A stretch of 64,000 nucleotides of DNA from Streptomyces sp. V4I2 (GTDB lineage Bacteria; Actinomycetota; Actinomycetes; Streptomycetales; Streptomycetaceae). The notes beneath the pieces were generated by a model. It was not told where the DNA came from. It saw nothing but the letters and a program-made list of their open reading frames with translations, and ran no database searches. The translations under genes were made by a program, and so were the position numbers. Positions 16,111 to 24,502 of this stretch are shown piece after piece. Every line of letters starts with the position of its first letter. Positions within the stretch are counted from its first letter, which is position 1. The DNA lies in assembly GCF_030817655.1 (NCBI RefSeq), contig NZ_JAUSZM010000003.1, positions 930,001 to 994,000 of the forward strand, in the 5' to 3' direction.

Positions 16111-17979
16111 CTACCGCGCCGGGACCACGGAGGTGGTCGGCTCCCCCGGCGGTCCGTCCTGCCCCGCCGTCCCGGGCAGCCGCAGCGTGAAGACGCTGCC
16201 TTTGCCGGGTTCGCTCGTGACCTCGGCGGTGCCGCCGTGCGCGGCGACGAGGTGACGGACGATCGGCAGGCCGAGACCGCTGCCGCCGGTGCGGCGGCTG
16301 CGGGACTTCTCCGCGCGCCAGAACCGGTCGAAGACGTGCGCGAGATCGTCCGGCGCCATGCCGGTGCCGGTGTCGGCGACCTCCAGCAGGACCGAGTCGC
16401 CGTCGCCGCGCGCGGCCAGTGTGACGGTGCCGCCCGCGGGCGTGTGGCGCAGCGCGTTGGACACCAGGTTGCCCAGCGCCTGCCGCATCCGCACCGGATC
16501 GGCGTTCAGCCACGGCGTGCCGTCGACCGCGGTGCGCAGGCTCACGCCGGCGGCGTCGGCCGCGACGCGGTGGGCCGCGGCGACCTGGTCGAGGAGTTCG
16601 TCGCAGCGCACGGGCTCGGGGTGCAGGCGCAGGGTGCCGGCGTCGGCGTCGGCGAGGTCGCGCAGGTCGTCGATGACGCGCTGCAGCACGAGGGCCTCGT
16701 CGTGCAGTGAGGCGAGCAGGGCGGGGTCGGGGTCGACGACGCCGTCGCGGGTGACCTCCAGCCAGCCGCGGATGTTGGTGAGGGGGCTGCGCAGTTCATG
16801 GGCGATGTCGCTGACCATCGCCCTGCGCTGGGCTTCCAGGCGTTCACGGCGCTCGGTCAGTTCGTTGAAGGCCGCGGCGAGGATGCCGGTCTCGTCCCGG
16901 GTCGTGACGGGGACCCGGACATGCCGGTCCGGTGGCTGCTGGGCCGCCTCGGTCAGCGCGCGCAACGGCCGTACGAGCCGCGTTGCGACCACGGCGGTCA
17001 CGGCGACGGTGACGGCGAGGACGAGCCCGGCGGTGCCGATGACCTTGGTCTTGTTGGCGGGTGACATGTCGAAGCGCACGGCGGGGGTGTCCCCGCCGCC
17101 GCCCAGGAACAGCTCGGCGGCGGGGGCGACGTACGGGTCGAGCTGGGCGCGGCGGGCGTCGTCGAGGCATGCCTGGGCCGTGCGCCAGGCCTTGTCGTCC
17201 CCTGCCTTGGCGAACGCGGGCGCGCGGGTCGGCGTCTTGGCAGGCAAGCCGATGAAGTCGGCCCCGAGTGCCAGCGGCATGCCGGGATCCAGGCCCGCCC
17301 GGGTCAGGCAGCCGCGGGCCTGCTTCTGGAGTGCGATCAGCGCCTTCTCCTCCGTGGGCACCGGGGTGTTGAGCTTGCCGTCGGCGCACGGCTCGGGCAC
17401 GTAGCCGGGGTCGGCGACACCGTCCGCCGTGGTGAGGACCGGGCGGCCGCTCGGCGTGCGGGTGAGGGTCGTGTCGAGGCCGTAGCGGTCGAAGCACCGC
17501 TGCCGTTCCCGGGCCACGGCCTCGAGTTTCCCGCGTTCCGGCCCTGTGAGCCGGTAGGGGCCCACCACACGCGGGTCGGTGCCGCCCAGTTGGGCGCCGC
17601 GTTCGCTGAAGGTGTCGGTGCGCAGGGGGTCGACGGTGGCGGCGGCGCTCCGCGGCAGCGAGGTGCCGGGCGGCGCGGAGTCGGCGATCGGCGTGCGGTC
17701 GGCGGTGGTGAGGGCGATGCGCCGCCCGGTCTTCGCGGACAGTTCCCGTACGGTCTTCTCCACTCCCGTCCAGTCGGGATGGGTGGCGGCATAGCCGCTG
17801 AGCCGGGAGAGGACGTCCATGTCGTCGGCGAGGGCCTGGCCCTGTTCCTCCCGCAGCGCGCGGGTGGTGGTCTCGACGGCGAGCCAGGCGGTGGCCGCCA
17901 CCGAGCACACGGCGATGAGGCCGGAGGTGATCAGCAGCCGGACCAGCAGGCGCTTGCGCAGCGGTATCCGGCCGCTCAT
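16111..17979 (-). CDS. Sensor histidine kinase with large extracellular domain
   Basis: The 622-residue protein has a first membrane helix (about residues 13-35), an extracellular domain of about 275 residues and a second helix (about 313-335). HAMP, dimerisation (H-box SDIAHELRSPL, H about 394) and ATPase domains follow (N, G1 DTGTGMAPDD and G2 GSGLGLPIV). The extracellular part contains four cysteines (near 162, 198, 224, 271), probably two disulfides, and matches no sensor domain I recognise. The start codon overlaps the stop of the response regulator gene (ATGA), so the pair is translationally coupled. Confidence 0.9.
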   Translation of the reverse strand: MSGRIPLRKRLLVRLLITSGLIAVCSVAATAWLAVETTTRALREEQGQALADDMDVLSRLSGYAATHPDWTGVEKTVRELSAKTGRRIALTTADRTPIADSAPPGTSLPRSAAATVDPLRTDTFSERGAQLGGTDPRVVGPYRLTGPERGKLEAVARERQRCFDRYGLDTTLTRTPSGRPVLTTADGVADPGYVPEPCADGKLNTPVPTEEKALIALQKQARGCLTRAGLDPGMPLALGADFIGLPAKTPTRAPAFAKAGDDKAWRTAQACLDDARRAQLDPYVAPAAELFLGGGGDTPAVRFDMSPANKTKVIGTAGLVLAVTVAVTAVVATRLVRPLRALTEAAQQPPDRHVRVPVTTRDETGILAAAFNELTERRERLEAQRRAMVSDIAHELRSPLTNIRGWLEVTRDGVVDPDPALLASLHDEALVLQRVIDDLRDLADADAGTLRLHPEPVRCDELLDQVAAAHRVAADAAGVSLRTAVDGTPWLNADPVRMRQALGNLVSNALRHTPAGGTVTLAARGDGDSVLLEVADTGTGMAPDDLAHVFDRFWRAEKSRSRRTGGSGLGLPIVRHLVAAHGGTAEVTSEPGKGSVFTLRLPGTAGQDGPPGEPTTSVVPAR

Positions 17980-18674
17980 CCGCGGCCGCCGCTGAGCTTG
18001 TAGCCGACCCCGAAGACGGTCAGCAGCCGGACCGGACGGCGCGGGTCCGTCTCCGTCTTCCGGCGCAGGTTCATGATGTGGACGTCGACGGCCCGTTCGG
18101 TGGAGGAGCGGTCGGTGCCTCGGGTGACTTCGAGCAACTGCCGCCGGGAGAAGACGCGTTCGGGCTCGGTGGCCATGGCGAGGAGGATCTCGAACTCGGC
18201 CGGCGTGCACTCCACGGGCACTCCGTCGCAGCGCACCTCGTGCCGTACCGGATCGACGGTGATTCCCCCGGCGCGTACGACGGGGTCCTCCCGCCGGTCG
18301 ACGACGACGCGCCCGCTGCGCCGCAGCACCGTGCGGATGCGCGCCATCAGCTCGCGCGGGCTGTAGGGCTTGGTCATGTAGTCGTCGGCCCCCAGTTCCA
18401 GGCCCAGCAACAGGTCGTCCTCGGTGGCGCGGGCGGTGAGCATCAGGACGGGCACGTCGTCGTCCCGCCGCAGCACCCGGCACACGCCGAAGCCGTCGAT
18501 CACCGGCAGCATCAGGTCCAGCACGACGAGGTCCGGCCGGAGCCTGCGGGCCGCGTCGAGGGCGGCCCGGCCGTCGTGGACCACCGTGGCGGTGTGACCC
18601 TCCGCCAGCAGGGAGCGGCGTATGAGTTCGGCCTGCATCTCGTCGTCCTCGGCGACCAGCACATGTGCGCACAC
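17976..18674 (-). CDS. OmpR/PhoB-family response regulator
   Basis: The 232-residue protein has a receiver domain with acidic pair D10/D11, phospho-acceptor D53, T80 and K102. A winged-helix DNA-binding domain follows (about residues 135-230, with RAVDVHIMNLRRKTE and GVGYKL). It is the partner of the downstream kinase. GTG 18674 is taken as the start. It has no ribosome binding site, but TAGGAT (18682-18687, minus strand) lies seven bases before it, which suggests a leaderless mRNA. The L,D-transpeptidase gene ends 38 bases upstream and may be cotranscribed or a target. Confidence 0.9.
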   Translation of the reverse strand: MCAHVLVAEDDEMQAELIRRSLLAEGHTATVVHDGRAALDAARRLRPDLVVLDLMLPVIDGFGVCRVLRRDDDVPVLMLTARATEDDLLLGLELGADDYMTKPYSPRELMARIRTVLRRSGRVVVDRREDPVVRAGGITVDPVRHEVRCDGVPVECTPAEFEILLAMATEPERVFSRRQLLEVTRGTDRSSTERAVDVHIMNLRRKTETDPRRPVRLLTVFGVGYKLSGGRG

Positions 18675-18712
18675 GCGGCGGATCCTAAGCGGTCGGGGAG
18701 ACTTCAGGGGCC

Positions 18713-19468
18713 TCAGCGGGCCAGCGACTTGGCGTCGCCCATGACGACGACGGGGTGCAGGTCCGGGTCGAGTGCCAGCAGAAGTTCCTTCATGTCCGAG
18801 CGGGCGATGCTGACACAGCCCTGTGTGGGGCCGTCGTGGTCGACGTGCAGCCAGATGCCACCGCCGCGGCCCGCGCCGAGCGGGCGCGTCCAATCGAGAG
18901 GCGAAGTGCCCGGCTTGCGGTTGTAGTTGATGGCGATCACGTAGTCGAAGGACCCGGCCAGCGGCTCCCCCTCGAATCCGGTGCCGGTCGCGGTGAACCC
19001 GCTGCCGCGGTCGTACGGCAGTCGGGTGCCGGGGTCGCGGAGCCGGCCGCCGGCGTCGGTGAGGGTGTAGACCCCGATGGGTGAGCGCAGGTCACCGGCC
19101 CGGTGATGGTCGGTCCAGCCCTTGAGCGCGTTGTGCGCGGGCCGGCTCTGGCCGGCGGCCTCCCAGCCGGCCGCGGTGCGCTCGTACAGCGTGACCGTGG
19201 ACAGCGGGGAATCCTTCCCGCGGCCGGTCACCACGACCGCCTGCCGGGCCCGGGACGGCACCTGGGCGAGGGTCTTCGGCCCCAGGCCGGGCAGGTGCCG
19301 GGGAGCCGCCGGAGCTGCCTCTGTGGAGATCTCCGGGGAGGGTGGGGGTGTGCTCGTCGTCGGGGCGGCCTCGGGCCGGTGGTCCGAGATCGCCGCCGCG
19401 CCGCTGCCGCACCCGGTGAGCAGCAGGGACGCGGCGAGCAGTGCGGCGGAAGGTCTGTGTCCGATCAT
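18713..19468 (-). CDS. L,D-transpeptidase (YkuD fold) lipoprotein
   Basis: The 251-residue product has a lipoprotein signal peptide ending LLLTGC (C20), a Pro/Thr-rich spacer and a YkuD catalytic domain. The active-site region HVDHDGPTQGCVSIARSD holds the catalytic cysteine and upstream histidine. Such enzymes cross-link or modify peptidoglycan, although divergent members like this one are often of unproven activity. ATG 19468 gives a proper signal peptide; the frame upstream is not protein-like. It precedes the two-component system on the same strand, hinting that the kinase monitors the cell envelope (inference). Confidence 0.8.
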   Translation of the reverse strand: MIGHRPSAALLAASLLLTGCGSGAAAISDHRPEAAPTTSTPPPSPEISTEAAPAAPRHLPGLGPKTLAQVPSRARQAVVVTGRGKDSPLSTVTLYERTAAGWEAAGQSRPAHNALKGWTDHHRAGDLRSPIGVYTLTDAGGRLRDPGTRLPYDRGSGFTATGTGFEGEPLAGSFDYVIAINYNRKPGTSPLDWTRPLGAGRGGGIWLHVDHDGPTQGCVSIARSDMKELLLALDPDLHPVVVMGDAKSLAR

Positions 19469-19610
19469 CACGGATCGACTCTGACCGACACTTGTGAGGA
19501 AGTCGTCAGGTTCGAGGGCTGTGCCATCCCGTCGCGTTGCGCAGACCGGACATACCGGGTACCCGGCGGTACGCTCCCGGCACCTTGATCCACTCGAGAA
19601 AGGCCCGCCC

Positions 19611-19961
19611 GTGAGTGTGCGCGTGCGCCGCGTGTATGAACCGCCCGAGCCCGAGGACGGCGTACGCGTCCTGGTCGACCGGCTGTGGCCGCGCGGCCTG
19701 TCGAAGGACGCTGCACGTGTCGACGAGTGGCCCAAGGCCCTCACGCCGTCGACCGAACTGCGCCGCTGGTACCACGGGAGTGAAGGGTCGTACGAGGAGT
19801 TCAGCCGACGGTACGAGGCCGAGCTGGCCGCTCCCGAGGCGGCCGAACTCCTCGATCAGGTGAGGGAGTTGACGGACGAAGGTGCCGTCACGCTGCTGAC
19901 CGCCGCCAAGTCCCCCGAGCAGAGCCACGCCGCCGTGCTGGCCCGTCTCCTCCAGGGATAA
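19611..19961 (+). CDS. DUF488 family protein
   Basis: The 116-residue protein shows the DUF488 signature: RVYEPPEPEDGVRVLVDRLW then PRG, W, and LLTAAKSPEQSHA near the end. The family is widely conserved, with no agreed enzymatic role. GTG 19611 is chosen for its AGAAAGG ribosome binding site about eight bases upstream. Its stop codon sits inside a perfect hairpin (19941-19971). The divergent L,D-transpeptidase gene begins 142 bases away. Confidence 0.85.
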   Translation: MSVRVRRVYEPPEPEDGVRVLVDRLWPRGLSKDAARVDEWPKALTPSTELRRWYHGSEGSYEEFSRRYEAELAAPEAAELLDQVRELTDEGAVTLLTAAKSPEQSHAAVLARLLQG

Positions 19962-19971
19962 GGAGACGGGC
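19941..19971. terminator. Hairpin spanning the DUF488 stop codon, between convergent genes
   Basis: GCCCGTCTCCT (19941-19951) and AGGAGACGGGC (19961-19971) form a perfect 11-bp stem with a 9-base loop that contains most of the TAA stop codon. It ends eight bases before the stop of the convergent FAD dehydrogenase gene. There is no U-tract, which is common for Streptomyces terminators, and it could serve both genes. Confidence 0.55.
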
Positions 19972-19979
19972 CGTCGCGG

Positions 19980-21653
19980 TCAGGCCGTCTGCCGGGCGGC
20001 GGCCCGTCCCGCCGCCCGCCCGGAGAAGAGGCAGCCGCCGAGGAAGGTGCCCTCCAGCGCGTTGTAGCCGTGCACGCCACCACCTCCGAAGCCGGCCACC
20101 TCGCCGGCCGCGTACAGGCCGTCGAGGGGCTTGCCGTCGGTGCCGAGGGCACGGGAGTCGAGGTCGGTCTGGATGCCGCCGAGGGTCTTGCGGGTGAGGG
20201 TGTGCAGCTTCACGCCGATGAGGGGCCCGGCGGCCGGGTCGAGAATGCGGTGCGGGGTGGCGACACGGCCGAGCCGGTCGCCGATGTAGCGGCGGGCGTT
20301 GCGGATGCCCTGCACCTGGGCGTCCTTGCTGTAGGAGTTGGCGATCTGCAGGTCGCGGGCCTCTACCTGACGGCGGATCTCGGCCGCGTCCAGCAGCGCC
20401 TTGTCGGTCAGCCCGTTCATCTTCTCGACGAGCTGCTCCAGGTTCGGCGCGGTCACGAAGTCCGCGCCCTTGCGCAGGAACGCGTCCACGGGGCCGGGTG
20501 CCCCCTTGCCGAGCACCCGCGTGCGCAGGAAACCGGCCCGGTCCTTGGCAGTGATGTCGGGGTTCTGCTCGGAGCCCGACAGCGCGAACTCCTTCTCGAT
20601 GATCTTCTGGGTGAGAATGAACCAGGAGTGGTCGTGGCCCGCGATGTCCTCGGTGGTGCGCAGGTACTTGAGGGTGCTGAGGGTGTCGTAGCCCGGCAGG
20701 CACGGCTCGGGCAGCCGGCGGCCGAGGGCGTCGAACCACATCGAGGACGGGCCCGGCAGGATGCGGATGCCGTGGCCGGGCCAGATCGGGTCCCAGTTCT
20801 GCAGGCCCTCGGTGTAGTGCCACATGCGGTCGCGGTTGACCAGGCGCACCCCGGCCTCGGCGCTGATCTCGAGCATCCGGCCGTCGACGTACGCCGGTAC
20901 GCCGGTGACCATCTCGGCGGGCGGCGTGCCGAGCCGCTCGGGCCAGTAGCGGCGCACGATGTCGTGGTTGGCGCCGATGCCGCCGGTGGTGACGACGACG
21001 GCCCGGGCGGTGAGTTCGAAGTCGCCGACGCGGTCCCGGTTGGAGGCGACACCGCGGGGCGAGCGGTCCTCGGCCAGCACGGTGCCACGCACTCCGCGCG
21101 CGGTGCCCTCCTCGACGACCAGTTCGTCGACCTGGTGGCGGTGGTGGAAGGTGAGCAGTCCGTCGCGCGCCGCCTGCTTGGCGTACTCGACGAACGGCTC
21201 CACGACCCCGGTGCCGGTGCCCCACGCGATGTGGAAGCGGGGTACGGAGTTGCCGTGCCCGTGGGCCGTCAGATCGCCGCGCTCGGCCCAGCCGACGGTG
21301 GGCAGGAACTTGATGCCGTGCCCCTCCAGCCAGGACCGCTTCTCGCCCGCCGCGAACTCGACGTAGGCGCGCGCCCAGCGCACCGCCCAGGAGTCCTCGT
21401 CGTCGACCCGGTCGAACTGGGCGCTGCCCTGCCAGTCGTTCCAGGCGAGCTCGAAGGAGTCCTTGATGCCGAGGCGCCGCTGTTCCGGGGAGTCGACGAT
21501 GAACAGCCCGCCGAAGGACCAGAACGCCTGTCCGCCGAGGTTGGCGGCGTTCTCCTGGTCGACCAGCGCGACCCTGCGGCCCCGGCTGGTGAGTTCGTGT
21601 GCCGCGACCAGGCCCGCGAGTCCGGCTCCGACGACGATGACGTCCGCATCCAT
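19980..21653 (-). CDS. FAD-binding dehydrogenase (3-ketosteroid dehydrogenase / fumarate reductase-like)
   Basis: The 557-residue flavoprotein opens with a dinucleotide-binding motif (DADVIVVGAGLAGLVAAHEL). It ends with the FAD-binding segment GLYAAGEVAGFGGGGVHGYN and a flanking EGTFLGGCLFSGRAAG motif typical of the succinate dehydrogenase/fumarate reductase flavoprotein superfamily. Relatives include 3-ketosteroid-delta-1-dehydrogenases; the substrate is unproven. ATG 21653 is preferred because homology begins there; an in-frame ATG lies at 21674. Three tandem 11-bp repeats lie upstream, between it and the TetR gene. Confidence 0.8.
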   Translation of the reverse strand: MDADVIVVGAGLAGLVAAHELTSRGRRVALVDQENAANLGGQAFWSFGGLFIVDSPEQRRLGIKDSFELAWNDWQGSAQFDRVDDEDSWAVRWARAYVEFAAGEKRSWLEGHGIKFLPTVGWAERGDLTAHGHGNSVPRFHIAWGTGTGVVEPFVEYAKQAARDGLLTFHHRHQVDELVVEEGTARGVRGTVLAEDRSPRGVASNRDRVGDFELTARAVVVTTGGIGANHDIVRRYWPERLGTPPAEMVTGVPAYVDGRMLEISAEAGVRLVNRDRMWHYTEGLQNWDPIWPGHGIRILPGPSSMWFDALGRRLPEPCLPGYDTLSTLKYLRTTEDIAGHDHSWFILTQKIIEKEFALSGSEQNPDITAKDRAGFLRTRVLGKGAPGPVDAFLRKGADFVTAPNLEQLVEKMNGLTDKALLDAAEIRRQVEARDLQIANSYSKDAQVQGIRNARRYIGDRLGRVATPHRILDPAAGPLIGVKLHTLTRKTLGGIQTDLDSRALGTDGKPLDGLYAAGEVAGFGGGGVHGYNALEGTFLGGCLFSGRAAGRAAARQTA

Positions 21654-21674
21654 GGCGACCGTTGCCCTTCTCAT

Positions 21675-21707
21675 TGGGGTCTCACTGGGGTCTCACTGGG
21701 GTCTCAC
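21675..21707. repeat. Three tandem 11-bp repeats (TGGGGTCTCAC)
   Basis: TGGGGTCTCAC occurs three times head to tail (21675-21685, 21686-21696, 21697-21707), with a degenerate fourth copy following. The array lies in the short gap between the TetR gene (stop at 21714) and the FAD dehydrogenase gene it precedes. It could be a slippage-prone array, or a stacked protein-binding site with one site per helical turn. Confidence 0.75.
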
Positions 21708-21713
21708 TGGGCT

Positions 21714-22340
21714 TCATTCGGGTGTGCCGCTGCCGTCGGTCAGCAGGGCGGTGAGCAACTGCCCCAGCCAGACGCGGGCGCGCTCGACGTCCTTGTCCAG
21801 CAGCAGTTGGGTGGTGACTCCGTCGTACGCGGCGACGACCGCGCGGGCGGCGCCGTCGACGCCGCCGAGCACGGCGGGCAGTGCGGTGCGTCCCGTGGCC
21901 CGGCCGAGCCGGTCCTCGATTGCCCGCCGCAGCCGCCGGCGGTGCTCCAGCAGGGTGTGCGCGACGGCCGGGTCCCGGGCCGCGTGCACCAGGAAGTCCG
22001 TCTTCACCAGCAGCCAGTCCACGTCGAGCAGGAGCACCTCGGTGACCCGGTCCACGGACGCCGGTACGTCGAGTTCGGGGCCGTCGAGCGCCAGGGCCTC
22101 GGCCACCTGCTCGGCGATCAGGTCGGCCCGCTGCCGGTACAGGGCGAAGAACAGCTCGTCCAGGCTGTCGAAGTTCGAGTAGAAGGCACCCCGGCTGTAG
22201 CCGGCGGCCTCGCAGACCTCCTCGATGGAGACCCGCCCGAAGCCCTTGGCGGCGAACACCTCGAAGGCGGCGTCCAGCAGGTTGGCCCGCGTGCGGACAC
22301 GGCGCTTGGTGACGCGCCGGGTCGTCTGCTCCACCGCCAT
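21714..22340 (-). CDS. TetR-family regulator
   Basis: The 208-residue protein has a TetR helix-turn-helix (about residues 17-65, with RVSIEEVCEAAGYSRGAFYSNF) and a helical ligand-binding domain. The FAD dehydrogenase gene follows on the same strand, and the alkB gene is divergent. Two GATAC-N6-GTATC palindromes lie just upstream (22357-22389) and are its likely operator. The repressor therefore probably controls itself, the dehydrogenase gene and possibly alkB. Confidence 0.9.
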   Translation of the reverse strand: MAVEQTTRRVTKRRVRTRANLLDAAFEVFAAKGFGRVSIEEVCEAAGYSRGAFYSNFDSLDELFFALYRQRADLIAEQVAEALALDGPELDVPASVDRVTEVLLLDVDWLLVKTDFLVHAARDPAVAHTLLEHRRRLRRAIEDRLGRATGRTALPAVLGGVDGAARAVVAAYDGVTTQLLLDKDVERARVWLGQLLTALLTDGSGTPE

Positions 22341-22355
22341 GTTCGGACCTCCGTT

Positions 22356-22390
22356 CGATACGAGAATGTATCCGATACAGCGATGTATCG
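22356..22390. promoter_or_regulatory. Double palindromic TetR operator
   Basis: Two copies of GATAC-N6-GTATC (22357-22372 and 22374-22389) start 17 bases apart, with the outer bases forming CGATAC/GTATCG. The pair starts 16 bases upstream of the TetR start codon. This is the expected form of a site bound by two TetR dimers and is the best-defined operator in the window. Confidence 0.7.
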
Positions 22391-22466
22391 AAAGGCCGGG
22401 CAGACATCCCTCGGGTGTCCGAAATTATATGGGAACAGATTTTCGAATAAGAGGTACGCTGGATCC

Positions 22467-23093
22467 ATGACCAGGCACCTCCAGGGCTCCCTCTTCGGCC
22501 AGACCGACGAGCTCCGCCTCGGCTCCCTCGACGGGATCCGCCGGACCGGGCTCGGTCTCGGCGCCTGGATCGACGTACTGCCCGGTTGGCTGAGCGGCTC
22601 GGACGACCTGTTCGAACAGCTGGCCGCCGAGGTGCCCTGGCGTGCGGAGCGCCGGAAGATGTACGACCAGGTCGTCGACGTACCCCGGCTGCTGGCGTTC
22701 TACGGGGCCGACGACGCGCTGCCGCACCCGCTGCTCACGCAGGCGCGCGAGGCGCTGTCCGCGCACTACGCCGAGGAGCTGGGCGAGCCCTTCACCACGG
22801 CCGGACTCTGCTACTACCGCGACGGCCGGGACAGCGTGGCCTGGCACGGCGACCGGATCGGGCGGGGCGCCCGCGAGGACACCATGGTCGCGATCCTCTC
22901 GGTGGGCGCGCCCCGGGACCTGCTGCTGCGGCCGACGCGCGGCGGGGACACGGTCCGACGGCCGCTGGGGCACGGTGACCTGATCGTGATGGGCGGATCC
23001 TGCCAGCGGACCTGGGAGCACTCCATACCGAAGACCACGCGCGCCTCGGGGCCGCGCATCAGCATCCAGTTCCGGCCGCAGGGCGTGCAGTAG
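22467..23093 (+). CDS. AlkB-type 2-oxoglutarate/Fe(II) dioxygenase
   Basis: The 208-residue protein carries the iron-binding triad H127-x-D129 (WHGDRIG) and H185 (EHSIPK), and the 2-oxoglutarate-binding arginines of GPRISIQFRP (R197, R203). These define AlkB DNA/RNA dealkylation repair proteins, which remove methyl groups from 1-methyladenine and 3-methylcytosine. The ATG at 22467 has TACGCT six bases upstream, so the transcript may be leaderless. A hairpin terminator candidate follows at 23152-23180. Confidence 0.9.
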   Translation: MTRHLQGSLFGQTDELRLGSLDGIRRTGLGLGAWIDVLPGWLSGSDDLFEQLAAEVPWRAERRKMYDQVVDVPRLLAFYGADDALPHPLLTQAREALSAHYAEELGEPFTTAGLCYYRDGRDSVAWHGDRIGRGAREDTMVAILSVGAPRDLLLRPTRGGDTVRRPLGHGDLIVMGGSCQRTWEHSIPKTTRASGPRISIQFRPQGVQ

Positions 23094-23151
23094 GGCCCGG
23101 GGACGGCGTGCACCGAGGCGGAGAGGCGGCCGCTTCGGCAGCACGCGGGGG

Positions 23152-23180
23152 CTGCCTCCGGCGGACGGTGCCGGAGGCAG
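23152..23180 (+). terminator. Hairpin after alkB
   Basis: CTGCCTCCGGC (23152-23162) and GCCGGAGGCAG (23170-23180) form a perfect 11-bp stem with a 7-base loop, 58 bases after the alkB stop. A small second hairpin (GTTCC/GGAAC, 23185-23197) follows. There is no T-run, but the stem strength suits a Streptomyces terminator. Confidence 0.5.
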
Positions 23181-23254
23181 TCCCGTTCCGGCGGAACGCT
23201 GTCGTCCCCGCCCCCTCTCCCCCACACTGGCGCACATCTGGGGAGGGGGCCGGG

Positions 23255-24451
23255 ATGAGTGCGGGGACCGGGCAGCCGCCGGCCGTCCGTCGGCGCGTCG
23301 AACTCGACCTGCTCCGTGCGCTCGTCGTACTCGGCCTGGTCTTCTTCCACGCCGCGCTGGTCTTCTCCCCGGACGACGACTTCTACGTCAAGAACCGGGA
23401 GACGACCGACGTCGTCACCGTCGCCTCCGGGCTCGCGGTGGTGTGGGCGATGCCCCTGCTGTTCCTCGTCGCCGGTCTCGGCGCCCGCCACTCGCTGCGC
23501 CGGCGCGGACCGGGCGGCTTCGCCCGCGAACGACTGCTGCGCCTCGGTGTTCCCCTGGTCTTCGCGACGCTCGTCCTGTGCCCTCTGCCCCAGTGGCTGC
23601 GGCTGCGCGCCGCCGACCCCGGCTACGACGAGTCGTACTGGGAGTTCTGGCCGCGCTTCCTCACCGTCCACCCGGACCCCGGCGACTTCCCGTTCGTCCT
23701 CGAAGGCGAACACTTCGAGACCGGCCACCTCTGGTTCGTCGTCCTCCTGCTGGCCTTCAGTCTCCTCCTCGCACCCGTTGCGGGACCCCTGGAGTCCGCC
23801 GCCCGGCGCTCCGGGGACGCGGTGGAGCGACGGCCGGTCCTGCTCCTGCTGCCCGCGCTGCCGCTCGCCCTGATCAACTCGCTGCTCGGCATGGAGGAGG
23901 GCTTCGCGGGCTGGAACCGCTGGGCCTACCTGCTCTTCTTCCTCTTCGGGTACGCCCTGGCCGACGACGAGCGGATCCGCGCGACCATGCGGCGGCTCAC
24001 CGTTCCGGTCGGGATCCTGGGGATCGTCCTGTTCCTGGGGACCGCGCCCGGATTCCTCTCCGAGGACGATCCGTTCACCGCGTGGAACGCGGTCGCGTTG
24101 TCCACCCGGGCACTGTTCGGGGCGGCGGGCTGGTGCTGGGTGGTGGCCATCCTGGGGCTGCTGGACCGGCCGCGCCGGCGCAAGCCGCGCGAGGCCGGTC
24201 CGCCTTCGCGCGTGCTGCCGTATCTCGCCGTCGCCGCCCTGCCGTTGTACGTGCTGCACCAACCCGTGGTGGTCGCGTTCGCCTATGGAGTCGTGGGCTG
24301 GTCCGCGCCGATCGTGGTGAAGTACGCGGTGATCGTGGCCTGTTCCCTGGCGGTGATCCTCGTCGCGTACGAGTGCCTCGTACGTCGCACCCGCTTCACC
24401 CGTTTCCTGTTCGGCATGCGAACGGACCCGCCGACTCCGCCCGCCTCCTGA
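23255..24451 (+). CDS. Acyltransferase 3 family membrane protein
   Basis: The 398-residue protein has about ten hydrophobic segments. It begins with the family signature ELDLLRALVVLGLVFFHAAL (about residues 15-35, including the arginine and histidine used by acyltransferase-3 enzymes). These integral membrane enzymes O-acylate sugars, glycans or antibiotics. The acceptor is unknown and no glycan genes sit nearby. GGAGGGGG precedes ATG 23255. The gene is followed by an MBL hydrolase gene 51 bases later. Confidence 0.8.
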   Translation: MSAGTGQPPAVRRRVELDLLRALVVLGLVFFHAALVFSPDDDFYVKNRETTDVVTVASGLAVVWAMPLLFLVAGLGARHSLRRRGPGGFARERLLRLGVPLVFATLVLCPLPQWLRLRAADPGYDESYWEFWPRFLTVHPDPGDFPFVLEGEHFETGHLWFVVLLLAFSLLLAPVAGPLESAARRSGDAVERRPVLLLLPALPLALINSLLGMEEGFAGWNRWAYLLFFLFGYALADDERIRATMRRLTVPVGILGIVLFLGTAPGFLSEDDPFTAWNAVALSTRALFGAAGWCWVVAILGLLDRPRRRKPREAGPPSRVLPYLAVAALPLYVLHQPVVVAFAYGVVGWSAPIVVKYAVIVACSLAVILVAYECLVRRTRFTRFLFGMRTDPPTPPAS

Positions 24452-24502
24452 TCTGCTTGGCTGGGTCCGTCGGTCAGGGACCTCACCACGCGGGGACGTG
24501 TC

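Noticed and set aside
20070..23093. A long open frame on the plus strand (over 1000 codons) across the FAD dehydrogenase, TetR and alkB region
   Set aside because: It lies antisense to clear flavoprotein and TetR genes; in G+C-rich DNA the reverse frame stays open by codon bias. Only its alkB part (from 22467) is real.
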